From assembly GCA_973895155.1 (NCBI GenBank), contig OZ316894.1, positions 2,418,001-2,482,000 on the forward strand: a stretch of DNA of 64,000 bases, given 5' to 3'. Source of the stretch: Marsupella aquatica. Lineage: Eukaryota > Marchantiophyta. Each line of letters begins with the position of its first letter. The first letter of the stretch is position 1. The position numbers and the translations under genes are program-made. The notes beneath the pieces were generated by a model, which saw only the letters and a program-made list of their open reading frames with translations, was not told the DNA's origin and did not search any database. Positions 46,426 to 59,733 of this stretch are shown piece by piece.

Positions 46426-49400
46426 ATGGTATGATGTCCGGGGTTGTAGAGACTTATGTAAAGTTCCAGTCATACGACTGGAACAACTTAACTTCACAGC
46501 GGCAAGTATATGGCATCATTTTCGGATCTCGAAATTCTCTGTTCCCAACGCACATTTCAACAGCATTCCGATTATGCTTCGTCGGATCGAGCTTGGAGTT
46601 TCCTTGCCCAATGCCCCGCAGAGATGGTTTCTTGAGAAGGAGGCTGCTCTTTGTAGCAGTCTTAGCAGACCTTCCATCTGCCCGGCATCGACGAGAGACG
46701 CCCTTTCGTCAGACCGCTTCGTGCACAAAGACCCACGAAGTTTGTGGTCTTTGGCCGCTGCGGAGGGGATAGACGTCCCTGTACCGTCGTCCAGTTCGCA
46801 TTGTAACTCGCTAACGCAACTAAGGAGACTGATCAATCCGTACATGGTACTCTCTCTGATCAAGATTGGCGTCCTCTGCGGCGAATGTAAGCTCAGGTTG
46901 TTCATGGGTTTTGACAATGGTCTAATTTTCGGCTCGATTTGCATCTCTCTTCACCTCTATGGTGTAGAAGGCGTAACTGCGTGCCTGTGAGTCAGTTTGG
47001 TGCTATGTCGCCATGGCGAATTATCATATCTGTGTTCGGTTGCAAGTTCAGGCGTCATCGACGGTAATGTAACCCGCATGATGGAGACTCCTGATCTACA
47101 CACGTATTCTTGGTTTTTGTTCCGGGGTGCAACGGTAATGTAGCTCCCTTGACGGATATCAAAGTAGCAGGGGACATCATCCCCTCTGTACATTTCAACC
47201 TCATTTATTCTAGCGGGATTAGTAAGCAGAGTTCCAGTGAGACATGTCTCTCCTCCACGCCTTGTAAAGTGGAAACTCAACGCAGCTCTCCCCAAGTTGC
47301 TCCCAGTCAATCACAAGAGGAGGGACGATAGTTTTTTGGGATAGTTAGATTGCCGCCAACTACATTTTGTTGCATATTAGAAGTCTAGCGAGACCTCTTC
47401 AGATAAGGATCTGAGATAGGTTTTATTCTTAGCAGCTCCGTAAGCACAGTCTGAACACCGACAACTCCTTTGATCGGAAGAGACGTAGAAGAGTTAAGGT
47501 TCGATGTATATGTGTAACCTCTCACGTCCTTCTACATATCTGTATTTCTATGCAATGCACATCCTGGTAATCAAGATACGTCGGTGGGCATTGTTTTCCT
47601 TGATCAGTACGGGTACTTTTGCCTTCTCATCTATTGAGTTCATTGGGCTTGCTCTGTGATTGAAGGTTGTATGAGTGAGCGCATCAGGTCTTGCTTGCAG
47701 TGTCATTTCCCGCCGATTGTGGCAGTTGGAAGCTGCGTTGTTTGTTCTCCGTTTATCGACGTCGCTGGCATCGTGTGTCATGTGAGTTGTGGTTGCCTTT
47801 TACAAAGAACGATCACAATTTTTTGTTGTGTGTCCGTTCACCTCGTTCAAGAGGAGCGGAACAAAGCTGTTCATTCGGTGCCCACTGTCTGGACGGTGTC
47901 ATTCAAGATGCGTTGGAGCTGAGTACATGAGAGTGAATATTAGCGGTGCGACACTAGTGTTGCCTAGCTGGATCCATTGACCGCCGAGCATCGCTGGGAG
48001 GACGGTGTTGGAGCGAGAAGCCTGTCAAACCCCCGGCTCATCAAAGTTGAAACTCGCACCGTTTCTGTAGGGGAATCTTTGCTTGCGGCGCCGAGGCTGT
48101 CTCGCGTTTCAATGCGAGTACATTAGCACTGTCGATCTGCAAAGCTGCTGTATTACCTGCTTGCATGTTCGGCAGTGGGTCCACTGGAGGTCTATCAGAC
48201 CCCACTTCCGACCTCCAAGTCTCCAACGCAGCCGTCCTGCGTTGCTTGTTGCTAGCGTGGGCCCCCCGTACTTGGAAAGGCACTGCGGGCAGTGAGACAC
48301 TCGAACACTGGAACGTTGTGGAAATACGTAAACCCGCTAAAAATCTCCCTATGACGAGTTCACGTGTTCTCTTGCAGTGTCGTGTGTGTTTTCGTTTTTT
48401 TTTCTCCTTTCTTATTATATAATCCAACTGTCTAATCCCTGTCTTGGGTACTATATGATCGTCTGTCTAATCCTCCCACCCAGTCAGCAGCCATGCCGAA
48501 GACCTTAAATGTCACGTTTCTCCACCGGAAAGTGCTTCCTCCGTCGTTATTGTAATCTTCTGCCTAATCCTTCCATCCTAGTCAGCTGTGGTCTCCGTTC
48601 AATCTCGCGCCTCTCTGCACTCTTAAGATTTTTCCGTCCTTTTCATTGGAAGGTTGTTTGATCCCGTAGATCACTTGAGACGTGATTCCACAGTAGCACT
48701 GTTCAGCAATTCAAATGACGATTGCTTTTGTGCACATCTTTTGCACGGCAAGCTGTACACGTGATTTCACTTGCTGTGTAGGATGTTCTTCCTCTGATCT
48801 CGTTCTTTGTCTGGGATGGTGATGGATCTCTCTTCATATCGACATATTCGTTTTTAAATCTGTCTTGCTATCGAAGATGGTGTTTGTAGTTTGCTAGGAT
48901 GCCGACATGTCGACGTGATTTCTCCTTTACTACAGGAGATTGTGGTGGGCATTTTGGTTTTCTTCAAGATGATCTTTTATCTATGGCACGTCATGAAAAC
49001 TTTCCCGTCAAGCGCAAGTATTTATAAATGGATGTACACTCCTTCGAGGAGCGTGCACGTTTGTTGTCACCTTCTGCTCGTTTCAGTTTTCTAAGTTTCT
49101 CGTTCATACTGCTGATGATCTGCCATGACGGTACTTTCGTGCTCTCATCACTTGCAACCGTGGACCCCTCGTAACAACAGCCCTTGAGCCAGCCGTCTTG
49201 TCTTGCCCAAGTCAATTTTCATAAACCCCACTTCCTCGAGCGTCACTAATTTTCCTCCGAACTGCCCCCTACTGGCCTAGTTTCTCAATCTCTCTCTACG
49301 TCTCTGTTGCCTCGTTTTTGGATCTCTCTGCCCCTCGTGGACTGGGCACCCAGTCTTGGTCTGCGAAATTGCATCCAAACGGGGCCGTTATAAATTACGT

Positions 49401-50037
49401 TATCCTAGCCATGAACTGCCGATCGGTACCGACTGCTCCGATATCCAGTCTCTCAGATGAAGACTCGAGTCAAAGATACACTTGACAAGTTTATTGCCAT
49501 CCTAGGTTTGACTTTGCGAAACAGAGTGTTTTAAAAACCCATCAATTTGAGAGCGTGAAGACGCGAGGTAACAACTGGTCGACATGGCTCATCCAATGAC
49601 TAGTGGTTTGAAGGATTCTAACTTAATTATACAGACAAATTATGGCTGATAATACTAACTCGGTGAAATCTCAACGGCCCGGGATTGGAGGAGTTCCTGA
49701 ATGGTTAGGTGGGTATCGACTAATCCTCATAAGGGAGACGCAAGAGTAGAATTCCCAGAGAAAGTTCCAAGACATGGTAGAACTACTGTCGTGTGATTAA
49801 TTCCTCTGTTGGAATTGTTTGAATCCAAGGCTCTCCATCTAAACTATCAATCGTCGCAGTAACAAGAAGGACAAGGATTGGATTAGGAAGTCTGGAAGAG
49901 TCCAGAACTTAACGGAGGAATGAGGTCATCATCCGAAGGGAGAATGGGGTTTGCGGATCGAAATCGGACTCTGGATATAGGATATCTGAGAGACTGCTCC
50001 GTCTGTTGTCATCTCCCACCAGCAACTGCACAGACTA
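46426..50037. other. 3' UTR and intergenic DNA, no gene confirmed
   Basis: Two overlapping frames on opposite strands (46574-46990 + and 46516-46944 -) are open over the same bases. Neither has a domain, and the first part is likely the PADRE 3' UTR. Other short frames up to 49.2 kb are unsupported. Confidence 0.4.
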
Positions 50038-50620
50038 TTTGCAAGGTGACCACAATCTACAGCGGATCCCATTCAACTGCTGTACGCATTGCTTCAAGCT
50101 CCAAAAGTAGCACCACACCAAAGTTTTTTTTTGTGAGGGAGTTGGACTATCTCCAAGTTGACCACAGTCTACAGTACAGCGGACCCCTTTCAACTGCTAT
50201 ACTCAGAGCTTCAAACTCCACAACTAACCCCACACCAACGCGCTTTTTTGTGAGGGAGTTAGACTATCTGCAAGTTGACCACAATCTACAGCGGATCCCT
50301 TTCAACTGCTGTACGCATTGCTTCAAAATCCACAACTAACACCACACCAACGCCTTTTCTTGTGAGGGAGTTTAGAATATCTCCAAGTTGACGACAATCT
50401 ACGGTGGATCCCTTCAGCTACCGTATTCATTATTTTTGCCCCAAGCTCCACAACTAACTTCCCACCAGTGATAAGTTTTGGTGAGGGAGTTGAACTCAAT
50501 CAAGCTCCACAAGTAATCCCCCAGCAGTGTTTTTGTTGGTGAGGGAGTTAACTCATTGCTTCAAGCTCCTCAACTAACTCCCCTCCACTGATTTCGTTTT
50601 GTGAGGGAGTTGACTGGCGA
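50038..50620 (+). repeat. ~115-bp tandem array grading into ~60-bp units
   Basis: Units carry AAGTTGACCACAATCTACAG, CGGATCCC(A/T)TTCAACTGCTG, GCTTCAAGCTCCACAACTAAC, then GTGAGGGAGTT. The first four units are ~115-120 bp. After about 50440 the first half is lost and ~60-bp units with only the GCTCCACAA...GTGAGGGAGTT half remain. Confidence 0.85.
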
Positions 50621-51699
50621 ATGCCTCAAGAGTCTACGAAGGATACTATGTGGGACACACCTAATATTTTGTAGTATATGCTCATTATGTTTTTTCAAAG
50701 TCCTTAGATCTTTCCTGATCTTAAGGGAAGCCGTGAGATCTTGAAGTATGCAGAATCCAACTGCAGCTAAGGTAGATTTCAGCCAATATGACTCAAGTTC
50801 TCGTAATTTTCAATCATTGCCACGACTTGGAGCGAAACTTCACCAACTAAAACATCACTGCCCCACTACGTCTCGATTTTAACGGGTGAGGTACTCAAAC
50901 TCGCTTGAAGTCTTTAATCATGATGGGATTGGGAAACCCTCAGCACGGATCTTGTTTCCTACTCCTGATGATTTCAGAGGTGGAGTTCTGACCAGAGGCG
51001 CAGCCCATGCCGCCCCACGGCCGTTTGACTTGCTAAAAACCCACGACTCTACAGGAATGCAAACTTTCCGAACTGTTGATTAAACATTCATTTCACTTGA
51101 GGCAACTAAAACGTAGTAATCCCAATGACCTTCTTTCCTTTCGCTATAATGAAGGATCAGCCGCCTTCGGTAAAGTAAGTATTTGGCTTATGAACGACGG
51201 TCGAGGACTTTTCCTTTAGCTCTGGCTCTCTTTCTCTCCTTTTTTAAACAGTCTGTTGGGAATCAATCTGCCTCCTTGGATTCCCTTCGATCAAACCCTT
51301 CAGGACCGGTCAGGGTTTCAAGGTATGCAGTCACCTCTGTGGCCACCGTGAATTCAGCAACACAAATGGCATTAAATGAAAACTTTCAAAGCAAAAAGAA
51401 TTCAACCGTCATGAAGAGTAGGCCACGTTGAGGCAATGCACGGTCTTCTATCTTCAAAAGCGGCCTCCTCGATTTCATCCCTGCTAATCGGGTTTGACCT
51501 CGCCTAGAGAGATCATTCGAAGATCGGTGGGTGATACCTTCAGCAGACCTTGATTCATCCATGAAAACCAGGCCTGCTGTGTGCACTTTCACTGTATGGA
51601 AAGAACTATTTGGTGCACATTTTGTGAGGCCAACCAAAAAAATGAATGAAACTGGATGTGAATGACAAAAGTCCTGTTGACGTCCACTGCTAGATCCTT
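50621..51699. other. Intergenic DNA, no gene seen
   Basis: Frames at 50886-51083, 51183-51431 and 51386-51637 have no recognisable domain. Confidence 0.4.
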
Positions 51700-54600
51700 T
51701 CAGGAGAATGAGTGAAGCACAATTGATTGGGTTGACATTGGGGTTTGGTAACTCGTACTAAGGACAAGAGATCGATTGACCAATATATTCCGTTGGCTGG
51801 TACAGAAGGTGTCATTTTTGCTCTATTGGAGGGAGATAGAAACGTGGTTGTGGACAAGGAGATCAGCTTAATTTAAGGTTCTGGCTAGGGCGAGTGATGT
51901 AAGGAGAGGATGCAAAGAATCTTCCTTGTCTAATTTTCCTAAATTAAGTTCCCTGAGATTCTTGGTAATGGGGTCTGTGGCTACATGGCAAACTGGCTAA
52001 TGGAAGACTAGAACCCTAGCCCCTTTGGACCGAAAGTGGCTGATACTTTTAAGAGGTGAATGTAGCAAAATCCGAGCCTCTAAAAACCAACTCTGGACAA
52101 AACCAAAATGAACCGTTTGTTGGTACAGCAGGTTTGGTCTTTGCTCCTTGGGTGGCTGGGAGATAAAAACGCAGTTGTGGGCCAGGATCAGAGTCATTTT
52201 TAATGTTTTTTGGCCAATGTCATCTTGCGTAAAAGGAGAAGATGCTAAGATTTTTTTCTATCTAATTTTAGTAGAATAATTTGTGGTGGTCAGATCTTCC
52301 TACATTGAAGTAGAACCCTCAGACTGGGTATGTGGTTAGGCAAGAAATGGACTGATTGAAGACAAAAAGACCTGGGGAATTTTGGCCAAAAGTGGTTAGT
52401 ACTTTTCACATAGGTGGAATCTAGCTAATTTTTGCCACTGCAAAAAACAATGGAGAGGACATAGAATGACCAACAACCAAAATGTATCGTTTGGTGGCAC
52501 AGTACGTTTGATCTTTTCTCTATGGGAAATAGAAATGCAAATGTGGGTAAGGATCAGCTTTTTAAGGTGGTTTTGCTTTTGGCTAGGGAGGCTAAGGCAC
52601 CTTAATGATTGAGAGATCCTAAGATTATTCCTTAGCTTGTTTTCCTAGATTAATTTCTGACTATCAGACTTTGTTAGATTTAACAAGACAACATCAAACA
52701 TGTGAAACATGAAACAAGCAAGTAGTTGACACAAGAAATAGTTACGTGATTCATTTGTCTAGAGGCTACATACACATGAACATACAAGAGAGCTTTATTA
52801 CACTCCAGGCTTGGCGACCATTATAAATCTATAGTAGAGTCTCAAGTCCCTATGTTTTTGATAAATCTGCAACAATGAACCTAACTTCCACTTCAAGCTT
52901 ACTCCAGCTTCTGCATAGTTTTACTAAGTAGCATATCTAACATTGATCATGAACTTGACTATGGCTAGACTAACTTCTAGAGTCACTCTAGACCCAAGAA
53001 TAAATGTCTAGCATAACCATGAGATTCTGGCTCATAGGTTATGCTCTAGGTGGGAAACTAGCTAAATAATGGAAGACAAAATTCCTAGGCCAAAAGTGGC
53101 TAAGACTTCTCCTAGACATGGAATCTGGACCATTTTGGCCGGCTCAAATTGGGAAAGTGGGTAATGGAAGACAAAAAAAAGCTAGGGAGTTTTAGCTAAG
53201 GTGGAATCTAGCCAGTTTTGGCTAACAAAAAACGCTGCATAAGACGTCCATTGACCAATATCTACCTAAGCTGGTAAAGTAGTGTTTGTCTTTGCTCTAT
53301 GGGAGGTAGAGAGTGGTGGGCAAAGATCACCTTCATTTGTTTGAAGGTTTTTAATTTTTAGCCACGGTGGGTAATGTCACATTGAGTGAAGGAGACGATA
53401 CTATGAATGTTCATTATCTAATTTGCAAGATTAGTTTCTGACCATCAGATCTTCATACATTCAAGGATAAGAGACACTCAGACTTGGTAACATTGTTTGT
53501 GGGTGGGAAACTGGCTAATTGAAGACAAAAGACCTAGCCATCTTTTGTTACCAGAAACAGCCCACAAGGAATACATTGAAAGTGGCTAAGGGAAGACAAA
53601 AAAGACCAAGCCAATTTAATTGCTTCTTTTTTCTCTGCCTCCTTCCTTCAGGCAGTTTTTTTGGGGTTTCCCTCTTTCCCCCCAAAAAAAACCAAAAAAG
53701 GGGAAAAAAAAAGAGACCCAGCCAATTTTTGCTAATAATGCAGGACAAGGCATACGTTGAAAACTGGCTAAGACTACTTAGAGAGGTAGAATATAGATAA
53801 CTTTTGCTACAAAAACTATTCCATACAGTAGATTGACCAATATGCACCGTTGGCTAGTACAGTAGGTTTGTTCCATGGAAGGGATGGACACGCAGTGGGC
53901 AAGGGTATCAGTCATTCAGTCTGGCCTCAATAATGAGACACAATTGAAACAGAGTCCAGATTGATTGGTTAGATTCCATTATTAGTGTCATTACATAACG
54001 CTCATGCGAAGAATGTATCAAGGCATCCAATGCCCAATGGACCTCGCCAGACGGAGGGAATTGATACCTTCACACTGAGGATCCATGTAAAGTGCAATGT
54101 GGGTCTCCATATTGCACCATTGATACATTCCCTGGGCCATTGACTGGGCCACTAGGGGCGAAGGGAGCAACAGCGGATGAACTACTGTAGTTTCCTTTCC
54201 ACAGATCCTTCTAGTAGTTAATTTGGTTCTTCTCCAAACGAGAAAGTGGTTGCAAGTGGGGCCATTGTTGGCTTTTCAAAACGTATTGAGAAGAAGAAAA
54301 AAAGCAGGAGAGACGATGAGGGGTAAGTGTTGAGGGTTAAGGGTTTCCCTTTTTGCCAATGTGGCCTTGAGTGAAGGAGAAGATGCTAAGAATGCTCCTT
54401 ATCTACTGTAGTTCTCTTAGATTGATTTCTGATCATTAGATGTCCTAAATTTAAGGATAAACATCAGATTCCAGCTAAAGCAACGTGTGGTCAGGGGGAA
54501 AATGGCCCAGGGAACACAACACCCCTGACAAATTTTTGCCAAAGTGGCAAACAGTGGAGATGGTTGACCTTCATGGAGAGTTGAGAGAAAAGACAGGAGA

Positions 54601-54999
54601 CCATCATATGTCGGTAAAAAGAGCATCCAAGACCAAAAAAAAAACAAAGCCTAAAAAGGCATGAGAAACGCCAAAAGCAAGTGATGGCCTTTCTCAAGCA
54701 TCTCTCAAAACAATTCTCCAACGTCATAAATTGGCTCATTTGCAGACCTAAGGGGCACCACTTGAAGTTCTCATTGTATCATATCAGCCAGTGAATCTTT
54801 GGATATTGAAATCATGGTCACGTCAAGGCATCAAGGAGACGTATCAGAAAAAAGTTTCTTTGGGTGCTTAGAAGTAAAAAGTTCATATCAATTATGCTTA
54901 CAACTTTCCCTCCTAGCCTTGGTGGGTTGGGGCAATTTGCGGCCTCGTTTCTCGGGCAGGGTTTCAAAGTTTTTCCTATTTTCCTTTTTTTGGTATTTT

Positions 55000-55036
<37 letters not shown>

Positions 55037-55320
55037 CGCTGTAATGCCTCACCTTGTTTTAACTATCAGATGCTACGAATGTTCTTTAACTAATACCCTT
55101 AGATTAATTTTTGACCACTAGATTTCCTTTAGATTTAATGATAACCGTCAGATTCAGGCTACTGGTAATGGCTAGGTGGGAAGCTAGCTAAAAGGAAGAC
55201 AAGAACCTCATTTGAAAAGTTTTATCTAGGCTGTTGTTTGTCTTCCATTAGCCAGTTTCAGCCTATTGTGACTACAACTTTTCAATGAGGTGGAATTTGG
55301 TCAATTTTCACCACACAAAA
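51700..55320 (+). repeat. Serial copies of a diverged ~400-500-bp repeat family
   Basis: Perhaps six to eight partial copies follow one another. A common order is: ATTGACCAATAT, GGCTGGTACAG(A/T)AGGT, TTTGCTC(T/C)(A/T)TGGG, (G)TGGG(C/T)(A/C)A(A/G)GATCAG, GGAGAAGATGCTAAGA, GACCATCAGAT, GGGAAACTGGCTAA, TGGAAGACAAAA, AAAGTGGCTA(A/G)(G/T)AC and GTGGAATCTAGC. Similar copies occur at 28.6-29.1 kb in this window. No ORF or terminal structure is clear, so it is either an old satellite-like array or clustered insertions of one non-autonomous element. Confidence 0.7.
55005..55035 (+). repeat. 31-base poly-G tract
   Basis: An uninterrupted G run directly after a T-rich stretch. It can form G-quadruplexes, and its exact length may be a sequencing artefact. 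Confidence 0.9.
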
Positions 55321-56843
55321 ACTCGGTGTTATATCGTACTGCTGGACCCGTCATCCACTGAACTATCTACCAGAAAACTATTCAATAAACAAATGATCGC
55401 ATGAAAAGTCCCACCACACAAGGTACTTTCAAAGGGGCCAAGAAGCGGACCCATCACTAAACCTCACTAAGGATGACCAAAGCAAAGCTCATTCGCTATG
55501 GTCAGGCACTCATTGAAAACAGGCCTTGCAAAAGTAACCTTGCTAAAGGGCTATGTGAGCCATTGCTTTTATTAGTAGGTAATGAGCAATGAGCAAGATC
55601 AAAGCATAACCACATTTCTTATGGACCCCATGACCCACACAACATGCATATTATTCTCTAATGACTAGTCACTCCGATCTATATCTAAACACAATCATTG
55701 AAACAATGGAGGAGAACCCACCCAACGTCATTGCAAATTGGAACCATTGGCCCCCACCTATCACTACTCACAATATGCCCTCCCTACACCCTAGCTCTAG
55801 AGGGAGCATATACACTCTAAACCCAGGCCCAAAGATTGCCATGTCATAAATAAACAGCTCATCTACACAGCTTTCTTTTACTACGACAAGCATTTTGAAC
55901 GACGACTAAGGCTTCCACGTAACCAAGGAACCACATGATACTAGAGTAGGAATCATGATACCAAATTAAACTGCTATGATGCATGCACAACACCTTCATT
56001 CTTAGGTAACAACATAATGTAAACCTCTTCCAAAAAAGGTAGTCCAACTACATTCCCACCGTTTCTCATCGGAAATCCAAACGCACGGTCCAAACCAACG
56101 ACTCTCTTGGTAGAGTATGTGGCTCTTTTTTCTTCTCTTAAGTTGATTAAGGTGTAGTATGACACCCTCATCATTCTTTTTATTGTAATTGTAACGTGCG
56201 AGCAAACAGTAAAACTTTTCCTCGCACGAGCAAAAAAAAAATCTTGCATGACCCCTATTTTTCTACATGCAACTGCCTCGCTATCAACTACCTGGTTGGT
56301 AACATCCCTTTTGGGGACTCCCTTTATGCTAGCGAGCTCGCTAGCCATCTGGAGTCTTTAAAAAAACACACAAAATGTAAAAGGCACCAAAAAGCAACTG
56401 AAATTTGGAGCCATTATTGTCTCGCTATCAAAATCTCCTGTTTGCTCGCAACATAGAATACCTCCTTTTTATTTGAGACCAATCACTCTGTTGACATGGT
56501 CTTCTTGTGCGGATCATCTGCTGTGTTAAGGCATGCAAATCTTCTCTGTAAAGCCGGGTTTTCATGCCTAAGTACATGGTTATGGGTGCTGCTCTCCATG
56601 TCCCTGGCATGGCTGTCAAGTCTTAGGGTTCACCATGCATTTTGCTGAGCCCTTGGTTTGAATTTCATTTGCACAACTTAGGGCCATAGAGTAAGCATTC
56701 TTGCAGGGTGAGTTTTTAAGTTCTTGGAGAAAATCCTATAATTTGTTAGGCACACCTTCAGCTTCATCCACTCATGCATCCATGTACTATTAAGGTTGGG
56801 CTCATCAAAGATAACATAAAGATGCTGTGAGGAAAGAACATGA
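55321..56843. other. Intergenic DNA, no gene seen
   Basis: Only short frames on both strands and no domain. The sequence up to the CCAGG duplication at 56844-56848 is ordinary. Confidence 0.45.
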
Positions 56844-57320
56844 CCAGGTGTGACACGGGTAACGTGTCACTTAACCGAACCCAGGTCGTAGATTAGGTCT
56901 TATACGGTCGATTAGGACCGTAGCCATAGCATAGAATAACACGTATAGCCGTCTGTTGCCATTATGAATAGATTAGGAGTAGGTTAAGTCGACCGAATGA
57001 TTAAAAATTTAGGAGGAGGATTATTACGCGCGACCAAGGTACGGTGGCGGCGATGGAGTAAAAATCCGTTAGAAGAATCACGCTTGGACCGAGGCGCCGA
57101 CTTCAGCTCATTATCAACGACCAAAACGGCCTGGCCTTCTCACGCTCGGGCTCATCCTGGCACCTCCATAAGAGAGGAGCCGATGGCACTGCGGGCCATT
57201 TGCTCATTTCTACCTTTTGGAATTCGCGGACGCTGCCATTCACTCGCCTTTTTGCTCGAATCAAGCTGACCTTTACAAGGAGATTATCAAGGGATAAGAG
57301 CAAAATGTGGCGAGATTTAG

Positions 57321-59733
57321 TCAGGACGAGCAAGGCCTCCACAAGCACGAGGACCAGCCGGGTGGGAATGCGGACTCGACGAACCGGACTACAAGGTTAG
57401 TATGACCCTTACAGCCTTGGGATTTTGGACCTTGTTTGGCGAGGTAGGTGCTAAGTTCTCCGAGACTTACTGGTACTCTTGTCCCGAGAAAGCCGCTTAC
57501 GAACGAAGATATGCGAAGCTGGTGGCCAAGGTAGCACTGGTTAATTGCGAGAAGACAGCCATCACTAGGGATTCCAGCTACAACGAGCTGCGAGACTACA
57601 TCACCGAGCTATATCTCAGCGAAGGGCTTAGATCGGTAGCAGAGGCGATTCTTGAGGTCCCAGCAAAGTTCTTTAGGCTGAAGGGCAGCCAGCGGCTTAC
57701 TCAAGCGGAGTTCGACAAGATTCCGGGGTACCTAGACCAGCAGATCGCAGCCGAAAAGCGCCAAGAAGACATCAGCAGACAACGGGAAGCGGTGCGTAAT
57801 CTTACTTTCCTCGGGGAAAGTTCCAACGCCTTCGACTGGGATATGGCCACCCCAACACCACCAGCACCTCAGCCGATGACCACCGGCGTACCTCCGAACC
57901 GGTCCCAAGTCCGACCAGTGATCAACATAGAGTGTTCTTTGGGTTCCGAGCGAGTTAGTCCGCAACTCGAGCAACGTTCTCATAAGCGGCCAAGGACGAC
58001 GCCGGCCCCCGAATCAACAGCGTGAACCAATGCGGCGCCTGCACCTGCCCCGGCAAACCCCCCAGTCAACCAGACCCGATGGCCCCCGGATAACCCGACG
58101 GCCCCCGGATAACCCGAAGTCCAACTTATTACAGGTGATCCGCATCCCCGAAGTAGTCTGGATCGCGATCAAGAAACTTGAACACGCGGACTATCTCAAG
58201 GAGCATCAGTTGGAGCCGTTCGCTCACTTGCTATGGAGACCATGCGCCGCCGGGCAAAAGGAGATTTGTGAGTTCATCTCCAATTTCGACATCGACGCAT
58301 CGACCACTAAGGTTTCAGGGCAGACCTTATCACTCACGGAGCATCGGTTGGCACAGATCTTCTGCCTACCAACCGGGCCGGTGCCGGTTGAACTCCGAAT
58401 TCGGGATAAGGAGTATACACCTCGGCACTTCAAACCCGAGGGTAAGACGGACAACGGATACAAGCAGGGGTCGTGCACCAACTTAATCTACATGGAGCGG
58501 CTTAACTTCATACGGACTACCCTACACATGATTGAGCCACGATCCGAGATCTCCCTCTGCACGATCGTACAGGTGGAACAATACAAACGGTGGAACTGGG
58601 CCCAATTCTTTTACCATAGATTCTCGGGGGAGCTGAAGCGGGCTCAGGGTGGTATGGCTATTGGGGGGAAGACTTACTTGGGAAGTCATATCGGCATCAT
58701 CCTCGCCTGGTACAAGGCACGGCGGGAGTCCAGAGGAAAGAATATGGCCACCTCAGCCCCGACTAATGTCACCCCCGCCCCAGAGGAGGCAACCCCGAGC
58801 GCGCGGACTACCGCCCCTCGGCCAAACCCCAAGCCAGAATCCCCGACTAATACTCTGTCACCTCCTCCTGTTGAAATTCCGCCGCCCCTTTCCGTCGAGC
58901 CTCCGCTACCCGTGGTACAACCACCCCCAATCCCTCCACCACCTGAAGAAACCTTCCCCTCCCCAGCGCAGACTACGGAGGAGATCGTTGCCCCGCCCAA
59001 GGAACCACCGGTACCCGAGAGGATGGAGGACTACCAAGTAGCCCCGGGGACCATGGCCGACAACCTGGTCCAGAAGTTTAGCCAGACTATGTCTGGGGAG
59101 CTGGCGACGTACATCGGACAACAAGTCTCGGTGTACTTTCAACCAGCCTTCTTCATGTTAGAGCACCAACCACGGATCGTAAGCCACTTGGAAGAAGAAC
59201 TCATGGCGAAGGGGAATGAGATTGGGCGCCTCCAAATGCTAGTAGAGCACCTTGAGGAGGAGGCCACTACCCGCCACGAGGAGTTAGTCCGCACCGTCGA
59301 ACAGAGGGATGAACTAACACAGGAGTTGAGCGAAGCGCAAGCAGATCTCAAGAAGCTGGACGATACCGTGCTTCAATTGTGCTCAGAATCTTTGGCTCGG
59401 GTTACCAACCTGACCGACCTCAACAAACAGTTGCTGCAGGCAACGTAGCAGGTAGCTAGTCTCTCCGCCGAACGGGATAAATTGTTGGCGCATGACCAGA
59501 CCCATCACGACTCCATTAACCAGCTCAACCTGGAGGTAGCGCGGCTCCAGACAGAGGCCGATGAAGCTGCAAACAAGGCGGAGGAGGCGGTGCGGGACAA
59601 TAAGGCCTTGCAGGATCGCGTTGCCCTGCTTGTCCTCCAACGGGGAAAACCTGGGCCCACCTCTGATCAAGGTGGCTCGAGGTCTCGCCCCGACAGGGGG
59701 ACAAACCCTGGTCTGACCACAGCACACACATAA
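57321..59733 (+). pseudogene. Broken gag/plant-transposon-type coiled-coil protein gene
   Basis: The frame from 57321 (first ATG 57402) runs to a TGA at 58023 and stays open in the same frame to 58114. A 19-bp tandem duplication (58081-58099 and 58100-58118) then shifts the frame. Reading past it continues sensibly in the frame now opened by an ATG at 58030, until a TAG at 59446, after which the same frame is open to a TAA at 59731. One ancestral ORF of about 770 codons with three lesions is the simplest reading. Part 1 is helical and charged, with a Pro-rich tail. Part 2 contains a globular region (IPEVVWIAIKKLEHADYL..., VSGQTLSLTEHRLAQIF) that resembles the 'putative plant transposon protein' domain. 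A Pro-rich linker and a long coiled coil follow. Family assignment is tentative. Confidence 0.55.

Noticed and set aside
46516-46990. Two overlapping ~140-codon frames on opposite strands after the PADRE gene
   Set aside because: Neither has a domain or splice partner, and the segment is probably 3' UTR. Double-strand openness is compatible with composition.
57200-57400. 66-codon Arg/Thr-rich frame upstream of the gag-like gene
   Set aside because: Another frame over the same bases is open continuously into the longer gene, so this is a shadow.
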